The translations under genes were made by a program, and so were the position numbers. Under the pieces are notes generated by a model. That model was not told the DNA's origin. It searched no databases and was given only the letters and a program-made list of their open reading frames with translations. Shown here piece by piece: positions 53,848 to 62,910 of a stretch of DNA of 64,000 nt; position 1 is the stretch's first letter, and each line of letters begins with the position of its first letter. Source of the stretch: Flavobacteriia bacterium (lineage in GTDB: Bacteria > Bacteroidota > Bacteroidia > Flavobacteriales > Flavobacteriaceae); contig RDYL01000002.1 of NCBI GenBank assembly GCA_004293165.1, forward strand, positions 372,001 through 436,000, read 5' to 3'.

Positions 53848-54801
53848 ATGAGTACAAATTCTCAAGATCAAGAAATCGACTTAGGACAAATAGGTAAAGG
53901 AATTAAGAATTTTTTTAATGGAATTGTTAATTCGGTATTTGATTTTATATTTTTTTTAAAAAAGAAAAAGATAATAATAGGAATTCTATTTATTATTGGG
54001 ATTCTTTTGGGTTATTTATTAGATCAGAAAAACAGCTATACTCAAAAAATTATTTTAATTCCTAATTTTGGAAGTAATGAATATTTATACGATAAAATAA
54101 GTTTGTTAGAATCAAAATTAAAAGAAGGAGATGTTGTTTTTTTTAAATCAATAGGTATTAATGATATCAATGAAATTGGAAAAATTGAAATTAAACCAAT
54201 TAATGGAATTTATAGCTTTATTAATTCTAAGGAAAACACATTAAATTTTGAGTTCATTAGATTAATGGCTGAAGACGGAAATTTAGAAAAAATAATTAAA
54301 GATGATTTAACTAGTAAAAATTATTATCAACACGAATTAGTAATAAATACATCAAAATCCTTTAAAAGAAGCGAACTTATTGATCCAATATTAAAATTTC
54401 TACAAGATTCTGACCATTTTGATAAGTTAAAAACAATACATCAAAACAATATTAATAAAAAAATTGCGCTAAATAATCAATTAATTCAACAAATTGATGA
54501 GTTGATTTCTTCTTATTCCCAAAACAAACCAACAGGAAGTGTAACAATTTCTGAAAACAGTGGATTAAATGATATTATTAACAAAAAAGATGAATTGATA
54601 AAAGATAATCAATATAAAATTTTACATACTATAGAGTATGATAAAATTGTGAAAGATCAAAGTATTGTTTCCAATAAGATAAATACTTCAGGCTTGAAAA
54701 ATAAAATGAAATTTCTGTTACCATTTATTTTTGTTATTATTTATTTGATTTTATATGGTTTTATGTCACTTTATAAAAAACAATTAACTAGAGTTCGTTA
54801 A
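53848..54801 (+). CDS. Wzz/GumC-like membrane protein at the head of the polysaccharide locus
   Basis: 317 residues. One membrane helix at ~38-58 (IIIGILFIIGILLGYLL) and one near the C-terminus (~287-306), enclosing a ~225-residue extracytoplasmic part with coiled-coil stretches. This two-helix layout is that of polysaccharide chain-length regulators, but the usual sequence motifs are not clear. It is strikingly AT-rich. Its stop overlaps the rfbB ATG by 1 bp, which supports a role in the same pathway. I use ATG 53848 rather than the TTG three bases upstream. Confidence 0.6.
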   Translation: MSTNSQDQEIDLGQIGKGIKNFFNGIVNSVFDFIFFLKKKKIIIGILFIIGILLGYLLDQKNSYTQKIILIPNFGSNEYLYDKISLLESKLKEGDVVFFKSIGINDINEIGKIEIKPINGIYSFINSKENTLNFEFIRLMAEDGNLEKIIKDDLTSKNYYQHELVINTSKSFKRSELIDPILKFLQDSDHFDKLKTIHQNNINKKIALNNQLIQQIDELISSYSQNKPTGSVTISENSGLNDIINKKDELIKDNQYKILHTIEYDKIVKDQSIVSNKINTSGLKNKMKFLLPFIFVIIYLILYGFMSLYKKQLTRVR

Positions 54802-55814
54802 TGAAAAACATATTAGTTACTGGAGGTGCAGGATTTATAGGCGCTAATTTTGTTCCTTACTTTATAGAAAACAATTTAGATTATCATTTGGTAAATTTGG
54901 ATTTACTGACTTATGCAGGAAATTTAGAAAATGTTTCTGAAGTAGAAAATCATCCGAGATATACTTTTGTTCAAGGTGATATTTGCGATAGAAATTTTAT
55001 TGAAGAATTATTTCAAAAATATCAATTTCACGATGTAATTCATTTTGCAGCAGAAAGCCATGTTGATAACTCCATTTCTGGTCCGGAAGCATTCATTAAA
55101 ACCAATGTTTTAGGAACATTTAATTTGTTAGATACAGCAAGAAAACTTTGGATGTCGGCTCCTAATCAATACAATGCTGTATTTGAAAATTCCCGTTTTC
55201 ACCACGTTTCTACCGATGAGGTTTATGGAACGTTAGGTGAAACCGGTTTGTTTGAAGAAACCACTCCTTATGCGCCAAATAGTCCATATTCTGCATCAAA
55301 AGCAGGTTCCGATATGATTGTGAGAAGTTATTTCCACACCTACGGAATGAATGTAGTTACGACAAATTGTTCTAACAATTATGGGCCTAAGCAGCATAAT
55401 GAAAAGTTAATCCCAACCATTATTCGTAAAGCAATTTCTGGAGAAAATATTCCAATCTATGGCGATGGAAAAAATGTACGCGATTGGTTATATGTTTTAG
55501 ATCATTGCAAAGGAATTGAATTAGCTTTCAAAACAGGAAAAGCAGGAAAAACCTACAATATTGGCGGAAGAAACGAACGCAATAATTTATATATTGTTGA
55601 CACTGTTTGTTCTATTTTGAATGAACTACAACCTAAATCAAACGGAAAATATCAAGATCAAATAACATTTGTAAAAGATAGACCAGGTCATGATTTACGT
55701 TATGCAATTGACGCCACCAAAATTGAAACAGAATTAGGCTGGAAAGCCGATGAAAATTTTGAGTCGGGAATCAAGAAAACAATAGAATGGTACTTAAACA
55801 AATTTAAAGGATAG
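54801..55814 (+). CDS. rfbB: dTDP-glucose 4,6-dehydratase
   Basis: 337 residues of the extended SDR family: NAD-binding GGAGFIGANF at 8-17, catalytic TDE in HVSTDEVYG and the YxxxK pair in SPYSASKAG. Conserved NCSNNYGPKQHNEKLIPT and DWLYVLDHCKGI mark it as RmlB. It makes dTDP-4-keto-6-deoxyglucose for rhamnose-type sugars. The rfbB-rfbA-rfbC-rfbD order gives the full dTDP-rhamnose pathway. Confidence 0.97.
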   Translation: MKNILVTGGAGFIGANFVPYFIENNLDYHLVNLDLLTYAGNLENVSEVENHPRYTFVQGDICDRNFIEELFQKYQFHDVIHFAAESHVDNSISGPEAFIKTNVLGTFNLLDTARKLWMSAPNQYNAVFENSRFHHVSTDEVYGTLGETGLFEETTPYAPNSPYSASKAGSDMIVRSYFHTYGMNVVTTNCSNNYGPKQHNEKLIPTIIRKAISGENIPIYGDGKNVRDWLYVLDHCKGIELAFKTGKAGKTYNIGGRNERNNLYIVDTVCSILNELQPKSNGKYQDQITFVKDRPGHDLRYAIDATKIETELGWKADENFESGIKKTIEWYLNKFKG

Positions 55815-55833
55815 AATTTAGGTTGATTTTCAA

Positions 55834-55868
55834 CTTCTAACTTCTAACTTCTAACTTCTAACTTCTAA
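55834..55868. repeat. 7-bp-period array (CTTCTAA x5), upstream of rfbA
   Basis: Five perfect CTTCTAA units, flanked by the related units TTTTCAA and CTTTGAA. It is the cleanest array in the window. The last unit merges into the TAACTTTG promoter box of rfbA. Confidence 0.92.
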
Positions 55869-55873
55869 CTTTG
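55866..55873 (+). promoter_or_regulatory. -7 promoter box of rfbA, 4 nt from the ATG
   Basis: TAACTTTG ends four bases before the rfbA ATG, as at rnpA and holB. It overlaps the end of the CTTCTAA array. Confidence 0.6.
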
Positions 55874-55877
55874 AAAA

Positions 55878-56741
55878 ATGAAAGGAATTATATTAGCAGG
55901 AGGTTCTGGCACACGTTTACACCCGTTAACATTAGCAGTAAGTAAACAGTTAATGCCAATTTATGATAAACCAATGATTTACTATCCATTATCAACATTG
56001 ATGTGGGCAGGAATCAACGAGATTTTAATTATTTCAACACCGCATGATTTACCCTTATTCCAAAAACTTTTAGGAGATGGAAAAACTTTAGGTTGTAAAT
56101 TTGAATATGCGGTACAAGAAGATCCAAACGGATTAGCAGAAGCATTTATTATTGGAAAAGATTTTATTGGACAAGATAAAGTAGCGCTAGTTTTAGGAGA
56201 TAATATTTTTTATGGGACGGGCTTAGCTGAGTTACTTCAGGCTAACAATAATCCAGAAGGAGGAATTATTTATGCTTATCACGTTCACGACCCAGAGCGT
56301 TATGGCGTGGTTGATTTTGATGCCGAAGGAAATGTACTTTCTATAGAAGAAAAACCATTAGAACCTAAATCAAATTATGCCGTTCCTGGTATTTATTTTT
56401 ATGACAATTCTATTGTAGAAATAGCAGCTAATATTAAACCAAGTCCTCGTGGCGAATTAGAAATTACAGACGTAAATAAAGAATATTTAAAGCAAGGAAA
56501 ATTAAAAGTAAGCATATTAGATAGAGGAACCGCTTGGTTAGATACGGGTACATTTCAATCATTAATGCAAGCTGGACAATTTGTGCAAGTTATTGAAGAA
56601 CGCCAAGGATTAAAAATTGGAGCTATTGAAGAAGCAGCATATAAAATGGGATTTATCAATGCTTTACAATTGCAAAAATTAGCAGAACCGCTTTTAAAAA
56701 GTGGCTATGGTACACATTTAATGAGTTTGATTAAAGAATAA
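55878..56741 (+). CDS. rfbA: Glucose-1-phosphate thymidylyltransferase
   Basis: 287 residues: the nucleotidyltransferase signature [20 protein letters not shown] at the start, the metal aspartate in [10 protein letters not shown], the sugar-binding [15 protein letters not shown] and the C-terminal helical part. It makes dTDP-glucose, the first step of dTDP-rhamnose synthesis. A 63-bp gap with heptamers and a promoter separates it from rfbB, so it can be transcribed separately. Confidence 0.97.
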   Translation: MKGIILAGGSGTRLHPLTLAVSKQLMPIYDKPMIYYPLSTLMWAGINEILIISTPHDLPLFQKLLGDGKTLGCKFEYAVQEDPNGLAEAFIIGKDFIGQDKVALVLGDNIFYGTGLAELLQANNNPEGGIIYAYHVHDPERYGVVDFDAEGNVLSIEEKPLEPKSNYAVPGIYFYDNSIVEIAANIKPSPRGELEITDVNKEYLKQGKLKVSILDRGTAWLDTGTFQSLMQAGQFVQVIEERQGLKIGAIEEAAYKMGFINALQLQKLAEPLLKSGYGTHLMSLIKE

Positions 56742-56743
56742 CC

Positions 56744-57295
56744 ATGAATTTTATTACAACAAAATTAAAAGGATGTTTTATCCTAGAACCCAAAGTAATT
56801 ATTGATGAACGTGGCTATTTTATGGAAAGTTTTAACCAAAAAACTTTTCAAGAAGGAGTGGGTCAAGAAGTTTGCTTTGTACAAGATAATCAATCGTTTT
56901 CAACTAAAGGTGTTTTACGTGGTTTACACTATCAATGTGGTGAACATGCTCAAGCAAAATTAGTTCGTGTTTTACAGGGAGAAGTACTAGATGTTGCGGT
57001 AGATATACGCCCAGAATCAGAAACATATGGTCAATATGAAGCCATTTTATTATCGGCAGAAAATCAAAAACAATTTTTTGTACCTAGAGGTTTTGCCCAT
57101 GGATTTTTAGTGTTATCTGAAACAGCTACTTTCTTTTATAAATGTGATAATTTTTATAATAAAGAATCTGAAGGAGGCCTAATGTATAACGATAATACCG
57201 TTAATATCGATTGGAATTTTCCTGTTCAAGATTTAATTATTTCTGATAAAGATAAAGTATTACCTAATTTACAAAATGCTAAAAAAGTATGGTAG
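56744..57295 (+). CDS. rfbC: dTDP-4-dehydrorhamnose 3,5-epimerase
   Basis: 183 residues, cupin fold, with the RmlC motifs DERGYFMESFN, the catalytic histidine in GVLRGLHYQ, KLVRVLQGEVLDVAVD and PRGFAHGFLVLS. It starts 2 bp after rfbA and overlaps rfbD by 7 bp, showing a tight operon. Confidence 0.97.
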   Translation: MNFITTKLKGCFILEPKVIIDERGYFMESFNQKTFQEGVGQEVCFVQDNQSFSTKGVLRGLHYQCGEHAQAKLVRVLQGEVLDVAVDIRPESETYGQYEAILLSAENQKQFFVPRGFAHGFLVLSETATFFYKCDNFYNKESEGGLMYNDNTVNIDWNFPVQDLIISDKDKVLPNLQNAKKVW

Positions 57296-58200
57296 TACTT
57301 GTAACAGGAGCAAATGGGCAGTTAGGACAAGCTATTCAATCTATTTCTGGAAAATATCCTGAAATAGATTTTGTGTTTTGTTCTTCTTCTGAATTAGACA
57401 TTACTAATTTAGAAAATTGTCAAGCTGTTTTTTCAACCTATCAACCACATTTTTGTATCAATGCAGCTGCTTACACAGCGGTTGACAAAGCAGAAAGCGA
57501 ACCAGCAAAAGCTTTTAACATCAACGCAAACGGAGCAGAAAACTTAGCAATTACATCAAAACAACACAATACGATACTAATTCATATTTCTACTGATTTT
57601 GTTTTTGATGCTTATTTCTCAGAAGGAGTTGCCTATTATGACCGAGAATTTAGATTACCATTAAAAAGTAATATAGGACTTAGTGAAACCGATATCCCTT
57701 TTCCAAGTGGGGTTTATGGTTTAACAAAATTACAAGGTGAACAAGCAATTCAGGCAATTTGGGAAAAACATTTTATTATTAGAACTTCTTGGGTATATTC
57801 TCAATTTGGCAATAATTTTATGAAAACCATGCTACGATTGGCCTCTGAAAGAGATAGTCTTTCTGTTGTTGCAGACCAAATAGGAACACCAACAAATGCG
57901 GTTGATTTAGCGGAGGTTTTGTTAAAAATCATCCAGTCACCCATTAACCAACACCCTTCATCTTTTGGAATTTATAACTTCAGCAATGAAGGACAATGTT
58001 CATGGTACGATTTTGCAAAAGAAATATTTTCGCAAAGTAATATTACTATTGATTTAAAATCAATTCCAACAACCGCCTATCCAACACCTGCAAAACGACC
58101 TGCTTATAGTGTGTTAGATAAATCGAAATTAAAAGAAACATTTAATATTGAAATTAAAGATTGGCAAACTAGTTTAAATTCATGTTTAAATCAATTATAG
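57289..58200 (+). CDS. rfbD: dTDP-4-dehydrorhamnose reductase
   Basis: 303 residues of the SDR family: nucleotide-binding VTGANGQLG at the start, INAAAYTAVDKAE, STDFVFD and the YxxxK motif in YGLTKLQGEQA. It performs the last step to dTDP-L-rhamnose. A short insert (YFSEGVAYYDREFRLPLKSN, about 110-130) is longer than in many RmlD proteins. It ends 4 bp before the PagL-like gene. Confidence 0.96.
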   Translation: MVVLVTGANGQLGQAIQSISGKYPEIDFVFCSSSELDITNLENCQAVFSTYQPHFCINAAAYTAVDKAESEPAKAFNINANGAENLAITSKQHNTILIHISTDFVFDAYFSEGVAYYDREFRLPLKSNIGLSETDIPFPSGVYGLTKLQGEQAIQAIWEKHFIIRTSWVYSQFGNNFMKTMLRLASERDSLSVVADQIGTPTNAVDLAEVLLKIIQSPINQHPSSFGIYNFSNEGQCSWYDFAKEIFSQSNITIDLKSIPTTAYPTPAKRPAYSVLDKSKLKETFNIEIKDWQTSLNSCLNQL

Positions 58201-58204
58201 GGTT

Positions 58205-59302
58205 ATGAAGAAAGAAATCATTATTTTTTGTTTTTCATTCTTTATTTCTTTTTCTCAGGAAAAAGCAGCTACCTATTTAGATGTTCAACTTTTTAGAGGA
58301 AATGTTTATAAACATACAGATGATATTGGACATTTAATAACAGGCCATCCAGATGGATTTATGCTAAGTTATAATTGGAAAACATTTGGAAAAAAAGAAT
58401 GGCAGCAAGTTTATAATTATCCCGAATACGGAATTTCATATCATTATTTAGATTTCAAAAATCGCTACTTAGGAGTTAATCAAGCCATTGGTGTACATTA
58501 CAATTTTTATTTTTTTAATCGCCAATTGATGCTTCGAATTTCCCAAGGAATCGGGATGACATCAAATCCTTACGATAAGGAAAACAATAACAAAAACAAT
58601 GCTTTTGGCACTAAAATAATGGATAATAACTATTTTTTATTGCAATATAAAAAGGAAAATATTTTTGATAAAATTGGATTTCAAGCAGGTTTTATGTTAA
58701 CACATTTTTCTAATGGTAGGTTTAAAGCGCCGAATAGCGGTATAAACACCTTTGCCTTTAATGTGGGTTTAAACTATAATTTTGCAGAAAAACAAGAATT
58801 TATTAAAGATTCTTTACCATCTAAAGAAACATACAAAGAAAAAATAAAATATAATATTGCTTTTAGAACGGGTATTTCAGAAGGACCAGTTCCGCATTTA
58901 GGACAACGACAGTTTTACCATATTGGTTTATATGCCGATAAAAGAATTGGCAGAAAAAGCGCCTTACAGCTTGGAACGGATGTTTTTTTCTCACGCTATT
59001 TGCAAGATTATATTAAATTTGTTTCAGTGGCTTTTGAACCTACACACGATTCTTATACTAAAGCGGATACTGATTATAAAAGAGTTGGATTATTTATAGG
59101 ACACGAATTATTCATTAATAAATTTTCAATAGAAACTCAATTAGGTTATTATGTGTACAAACCATTTAATTACGAAACAGACATATATCAAAGAGTTGGA
59201 GTAAAATATTATATTTACAAAAATATTTTCTCAGGAGTTGGTTTAAAAACCCACGGAGGAAGAGCAGAGGCCATTGAAGCGACAATTGGAATACGATTAT
59301 AA
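58205..59302 (+). CDS. PagL-like lipid A deacylase / acyloxyacyl hydrolase family outer-membrane protein
   Basis: 365 residues with a signal peptide (IIIFCFSFFISFSQ). The middle has the PagL signature THFSNGRFKAPNSGIN, giving the catalytic pair H167 and S169, with beta-barrel strands on both sides. PagL removes the 3-O acyl chain of lipid A in the outer membrane. At 365 residues it is much longer than classical PagL (~170), and it has a second barrel-like half. Placement in the rml operon fits lipopolysaccharide remodelling. Confidence 0.82.
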   Translation: MKKEIIIFCFSFFISFSQEKAATYLDVQLFRGNVYKHTDDIGHLITGHPDGFMLSYNWKTFGKKEWQQVYNYPEYGISYHYLDFKNRYLGVNQAIGVHYNFYFFNRQLMLRISQGIGMTSNPYDKENNNKNNAFGTKIMDNNYFLLQYKKENIFDKIGFQAGFMLTHFSNGRFKAPNSGINTFAFNVGLNYNFAEKQEFIKDSLPSKETYKEKIKYNIAFRTGISEGPVPHLGQRQFYHIGLYADKRIGRKSALQLGTDVFFSRYLQDYIKFVSVAFEPTHDSYTKADTDYKRVGLFIGHELFINKFSIETQLGYYVYKPFNYETDIYQRVGVKYYIYKNIFSGVGLKTHGGRAEAIEATIGIRL

Positions 59303-59303
59303 T

Positions 59304-60053
59304 ATGAAAAAAAGTGTTTTACATATTGCTCTTTTGTGTTGTCTATTTTTAGCAACTTCTTGTGGTATTTCAGAAGATTGTTTTAAAGGAAACGGCAATA
59401 GAATTACTCAAAGTTTCCCAATAGAAAATTTCACCAAAATAAAAGTCTATGACGGTGTTGGGTTGGTCATAAAAGAAGGCCCAAACTATGAAGTTAATAT
59501 AGCAACATCAGATAATATTATTGATGATATAGAAGTAAGATTAAACGGAGATATGCTTGTAGTTAAAGACAATTCTACATGTAATATTGCACGGGATTAT
59601 GGACAAACAACGGTTTATGTAACAGCTCCCAATTTAGAAGAAATTTACTCTAAAACAGACCAAGACATTCGAAGTGATGGGATTTTACATTATAATTTAC
59701 TAAGATTGTATTCTATAGGAGATGATGGCGACGGAGCTGGAACAGGAGATTTTTATATTACGATAGAAAATAATGGACAATTAGTAATTGAAAGTAATAA
59801 TGTTTCTAATTTTTATGTAAATGGCCATTGTAATGAAATGTTATTAAATTTTTATTTTGGAGATGGTCGTTTTTATGGTAAAGATTTACATTCTCAATTC
59901 ATAAAAGTGTATCATAGAGGTTCAAATGATATGATTGTATATCCAGTTCAAAAGATAGAAGGAACTATCTTTGCCACAGGAAATATTATTTTAGAAAATG
60001 TACCGCCATTTGTTAATGTGGAAGAGGTTTATACAGGAAGAGTAATTTATTAG
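59304..60053 (+). CDS. DUF2807 (head GIN domain) lipoprotein
   Basis: 249 residues from ATG 59304, with lipobox LATSCGIS (C20). The mature part starts FPIENFTKIKVYDGVGLVIKEG, the DUF2807 head motif, and continues as beta-helix-like repeats. Outer-membrane-anchored; function unknown. It is one base after the PagL-like gene and 2 bp before the GT2 gene. Ten upstream in-frame residues are rejected because the signal peptide begins here. Confidence 0.85.
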   Translation: MKKSVLHIALLCCLFLATSCGISEDCFKGNGNRITQSFPIENFTKIKVYDGVGLVIKEGPNYEVNIATSDNIIDDIEVRLNGDMLVVKDNSTCNIARDYGQTTVYVTAPNLEEIYSKTDQDIRSDGILHYNLLRLYSIGDDGDGAGTGDFYITIENNGQLVIESNNVSNFYVNGHCNEMLLNFYFGDGRFYGKDLHSQFIKVYHRGSNDMIVYPVQKIEGTIFATGNIILENVPPFVNVEEVYTGRVIY

Positions 60054-60055
60054 AA

Positions 60056-61015
60056 ATGAATCAAAATAAAAATATTTATTGTTTAACTCCTATTTATAAT
60101 GATTGGGATAGCTTTGCTGTTTTAATTCATGAGATTCATCTACTGAAACAAAATTTGAAGACTTACAATTTTTTTGTGGTAGCAGTAAATGATGGTTCTA
60201 CCCAGGATTTACCTGATGATTTTGATTATAACAAGATACCTGTAACGGTATTAAATTTAAAAATCAACATTGGACATCAAAGAGCCATTGCAGTTGGGTT
60301 GCAATACATTTATAAAGAAGTTTCTGATTATGATTTTGTTGTGGTTATGGATAGTGATGGAGAAGACAAGCCACAAGATATTAAGGAATTAATCAATAAG
60401 GCACAACAAGAAAAAGAAAAGAAAATCATCTTTGCTCAACGAAAAAAGCGTCAAGAATCTACTTTTTTTAAAGTAGGTTATTTTTTCTATAAGTATTTGT
60501 TTTATTTTTTAACAGGACAAAAAATAAGCTTTGGAAATTTTAGTGTTATCCCAAGTAAATTACTTTCAAAAGTAGTCCATCAAAATAATATTTGGAATCA
60601 TTACTCTGGAGGGATTATCCAATCTAAAATTCCTTTTGAAAAAGTATTACTTGATAGAGGTAAACGATACAAAGGGGTTTCTAAAATGAATTTTAATAGT
60701 TTAATTATTCACGGTTTGAGTTCCATTGCTGTTTATTTTGATTTTTTATCATTAAGAATTTTAAGATATTCATTGTATGGCATAGGAATTTGTTTTGTTT
60801 CAGTTTTATTCATTCTGTATCAAAAAATATTTACCGAAAATGCCATTCCTGGCTGGGCTTCAAGCCTAATATTGATAATATCAGGAATTATTTTACAATT
60901 ATTTTCCGTTACCCTTATAGTGTTATTATTGCAATTAAGTTCAAGAAAAAACATAAGCGCACCTAATCCAAAGATTTATAAAGATTTTATAGAAGATATC
61001 ACAATTAATGAATAG
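60056..61015 (+). CDS. Family 2 glycosyltransferase with two C-terminal membrane helices
   Basis: 319 residues: GT-A domain with VAVNDGSTQ (about 42-50), the metal DXD-like VVMDSDGEDKP (about 97-107), and two helices at ~235-258 and ~270-295. This is the GtrB/ArnC/DPM1-like layout, so it probably loads a sugar onto undecaprenyl phosphate. The next gene is a GT39-type enzyme that would use such a lipid-linked sugar; their coupling (8-bp overlap) supports this. Confidence 0.87.
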   Translation: MNQNKNIYCLTPIYNDWDSFAVLIHEIHLLKQNLKTYNFFVVAVNDGSTQDLPDDFDYNKIPVTVLNLKINIGHQRAIAVGLQYIYKEVSDYDFVVVMDSDGEDKPQDIKELINKAQQEKEKKIIFAQRKKRQESTFFKVGYFFYKYLFYFLTGQKISFGNFSVIPSKLLSKVVHQNNIWNHYSGGIIQSKIPFEKVLLDRGKRYKGVSKMNFNSLIIHGLSSIAVYFDFLSLRILRYSLYGIGICFVSVLFILYQKIFTENAIPGWASSLILIISGIILQLFSVTLIVLLLQLSSRKNISAPNPKIYKDFIEDITINE

Positions 61016-62861
61016 AAAAATGAATATATTAAACAGGTTAAAAAGTAATTATTGGCTCTTAGCTATACTAGTATTGGGTTCAATATTAAGATTTTATCAC
61101 ATTGATTTTCAAAGTATTTGGTTAGATGAAATTCATACAATGATAGAAGGTAATCCTTCTTTACCTTATTCAGAGTTTTATGAAATAATGTTGTTAAGAG
61201 AGCAAATGCCTCATTTATATTATAATATAGTAAGAATATTTAGCTTTATTTTTGGACATTCAACTTTTACGGTAAGGATTTTATCTTCAATATTAGGTGT
61301 TTTGTCAATCTATTCCATTTTCTTATTAGCTAAAGAAATAGCAAATAAGAAAACAGGTTATTTTGCAGCACTTTTAATGTCAGTAAATTATTTTCATATT
61401 TGGTATTCACAAGAAGCAAGACCTTATGTTCTTTTGTCTTTACTTACTATTTTATCTTATTATAGACTTGTGATTTTTCTAAAAAACTTTTCCTATAAAA
61501 ACGCAATATTGTATGGTTTTTTTACTGCATTAATGATTAATACTCATTTTTTCGGATTATTTGTATTAGTTGCCCAAGCATTAGTTATTTCTTATTTTGT
61601 TTTTGAAGCAGACAAGCAAAAATGGAAAATTAATATTTTCACCTCTTTAGTGGCTGGTTTAACAACTATTATTTTATGGATTCCTTCAATACCTGTTTTT
61701 TTAATTATTACTAAAATAAAGTCTTTTTGGATTCAGCCACCGACTGCAGAAGTATATATTGGATTATTCAAAGAATTTTTCGGTTATGCAGAATCAGTTA
61801 TTTTTATTGCAAGTTTGGTTTCGGCATATTATTTTATAAAAGTTTTTTCATCAAAATATGTTAAGACAGAAAATAAAAATAACAACTTGGTTTTTGGATT
61901 TATTATAATATCTACATGGGTATTTATTACACTTTTAATTCCTTATATAAGGACATATATTGATGTTCCCATGATAATTAGTAGGTACTTTATAAGTGTT
62001 TTACCTGCAGCTATTTTAGTTATTGCAATTGGCTTAGATAAAATTAAAAGTACAATTGTTCAAAAAATTATTATTATAGTTTTTATTATAGGGTCTCTTG
62101 TAGATTTATTTTTAGTTAAAGATTATTACAATTCAATTACAAAAACTCAATATAGAGAACTAGCAAAAGATGTAATTAAAAAAAACAGATATACTAATGC
62201 AAAGATATATTCTGTATGGGGATGGCATTTACGTCATTTTTTTACAAATGATTCTACAAAAATGACAACCCAAGAACAGACATTGCAAGAGGTAGTAGAT
62301 TTAATGGCGAACAATCCTAAAGAGAAAAAGGATTTTTGGTTTGTTGGGGCACATTTTCAAAAATTTGAACTCACACCAGATTCTGAAGCCTTTCTAAATA
62401 GTAATTTTAATTTAGTAGAAAATGTTGAATATTTTGACACATGGGCAAGATATTATTCTCCAAAAGAAGGTGTAGAAAATTCGGTTGTACTAAATATAAA
62501 TGAATTTGAACCTATTAAATCGGATAACGATATTAACATATTATTATTTTCAAATTCAATAACTAAATCGAAGCCAGTTATACTTAATGAAGGTTTATAT
62601 AGAGTTGCAATTAAAGCCAAAAGCTTACCAGAGACTCCAATAAATAATGAGAATGCACATTTGACGGTTGATATGAATGGAAAAAAAATAGGGGAGTATT
62701 TTGTTAGCGAGAAAAAAGAAGAAACAACTTATTTTCAGTTTCAAATTGCAAAACAACAACAAGTTACAATTGGTTTAACATTTGGAAACGATCTAGTTTT
62801 AGATAACAAAGACAGAAATCTTTTGGTGTTTTCTGCTATTATAGAAAAAGTAAAAAAATAA
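61008..62861 (+). CDS. GT39/ArnT-like membrane glycosyltransferase
   Basis: 617 residues with about ten membrane helices in the first ~380 and a soluble C-terminal part. The GT-C acidic motif is D40-E41 in SIWLDEIHTM. It likely moves a sugar from a polyprenyl-phosphate carrier to lipid A, glycan or protein outside the membrane. The start may be 61008 or the ATG at 61020; both fit. Very AT-rich. Confidence 0.85.
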   Translation: MNRKMNILNRLKSNYWLLAILVLGSILRFYHIDFQSIWLDEIHTMIEGNPSLPYSEFYEIMLLREQMPHLYYNIVRIFSFIFGHSTFTVRILSSILGVLSIYSIFLLAKEIANKKTGYFAALLMSVNYFHIWYSQEARPYVLLSLLTILSYYRLVIFLKNFSYKNAILYGFFTALMINTHFFGLFVLVAQALVISYFVFEADKQKWKINIFTSLVAGLTTIILWIPSIPVFLIITKIKSFWIQPPTAEVYIGLFKEFFGYAESVIFIASLVSAYYFIKVFSSKYVKTENKNNNLVFGFIIISTWVFITLLIPYIRTYIDVPMIISRYFISVLPAAILVIAIGLDKIKSTIVQKIIIIVFIIGSLVDLFLVKDYYNSITKTQYRELAKDVIKKNRYTNAKIYSVWGWHLRHFFTNDSTKMTTQEQTLQEVVDLMANNPKEKKDFWFVGAHFQKFELTPDSEAFLNSNFNLVENVEYFDTWARYYSPKEGVENSVVLNINEFEPIKSDNDINILLFSNSITKSKPVILNEGLYRVAIKAKSLPETPINNENAHLTVDMNGKKIGEYFVSEKKEETTYFQFQIAKQQQVTIGLTFGNDLVLDNKDRNLLVFSAIIEKVKK

Positions 62862-62885
62862 TTTTAATGGTAAAAAAAAATAATA

Positions 62886-62893
62886 TAAATTTG
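62886..62893 (+). promoter_or_regulatory. -7 promoter box of the small lipoprotein gene
   Basis: TAAATTTG, 17 bp before the ATG at 62911. Confidence 0.65.
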
Positions 62894-62910
62894 CACAAAA
62901 AATATAAGAC

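Noticed and set aside
55834..55868. Possible CRISPR array from repeated units
   Set aside because: Units are 7 bp with no spacers and no cas genes; it is a simple tandem array.
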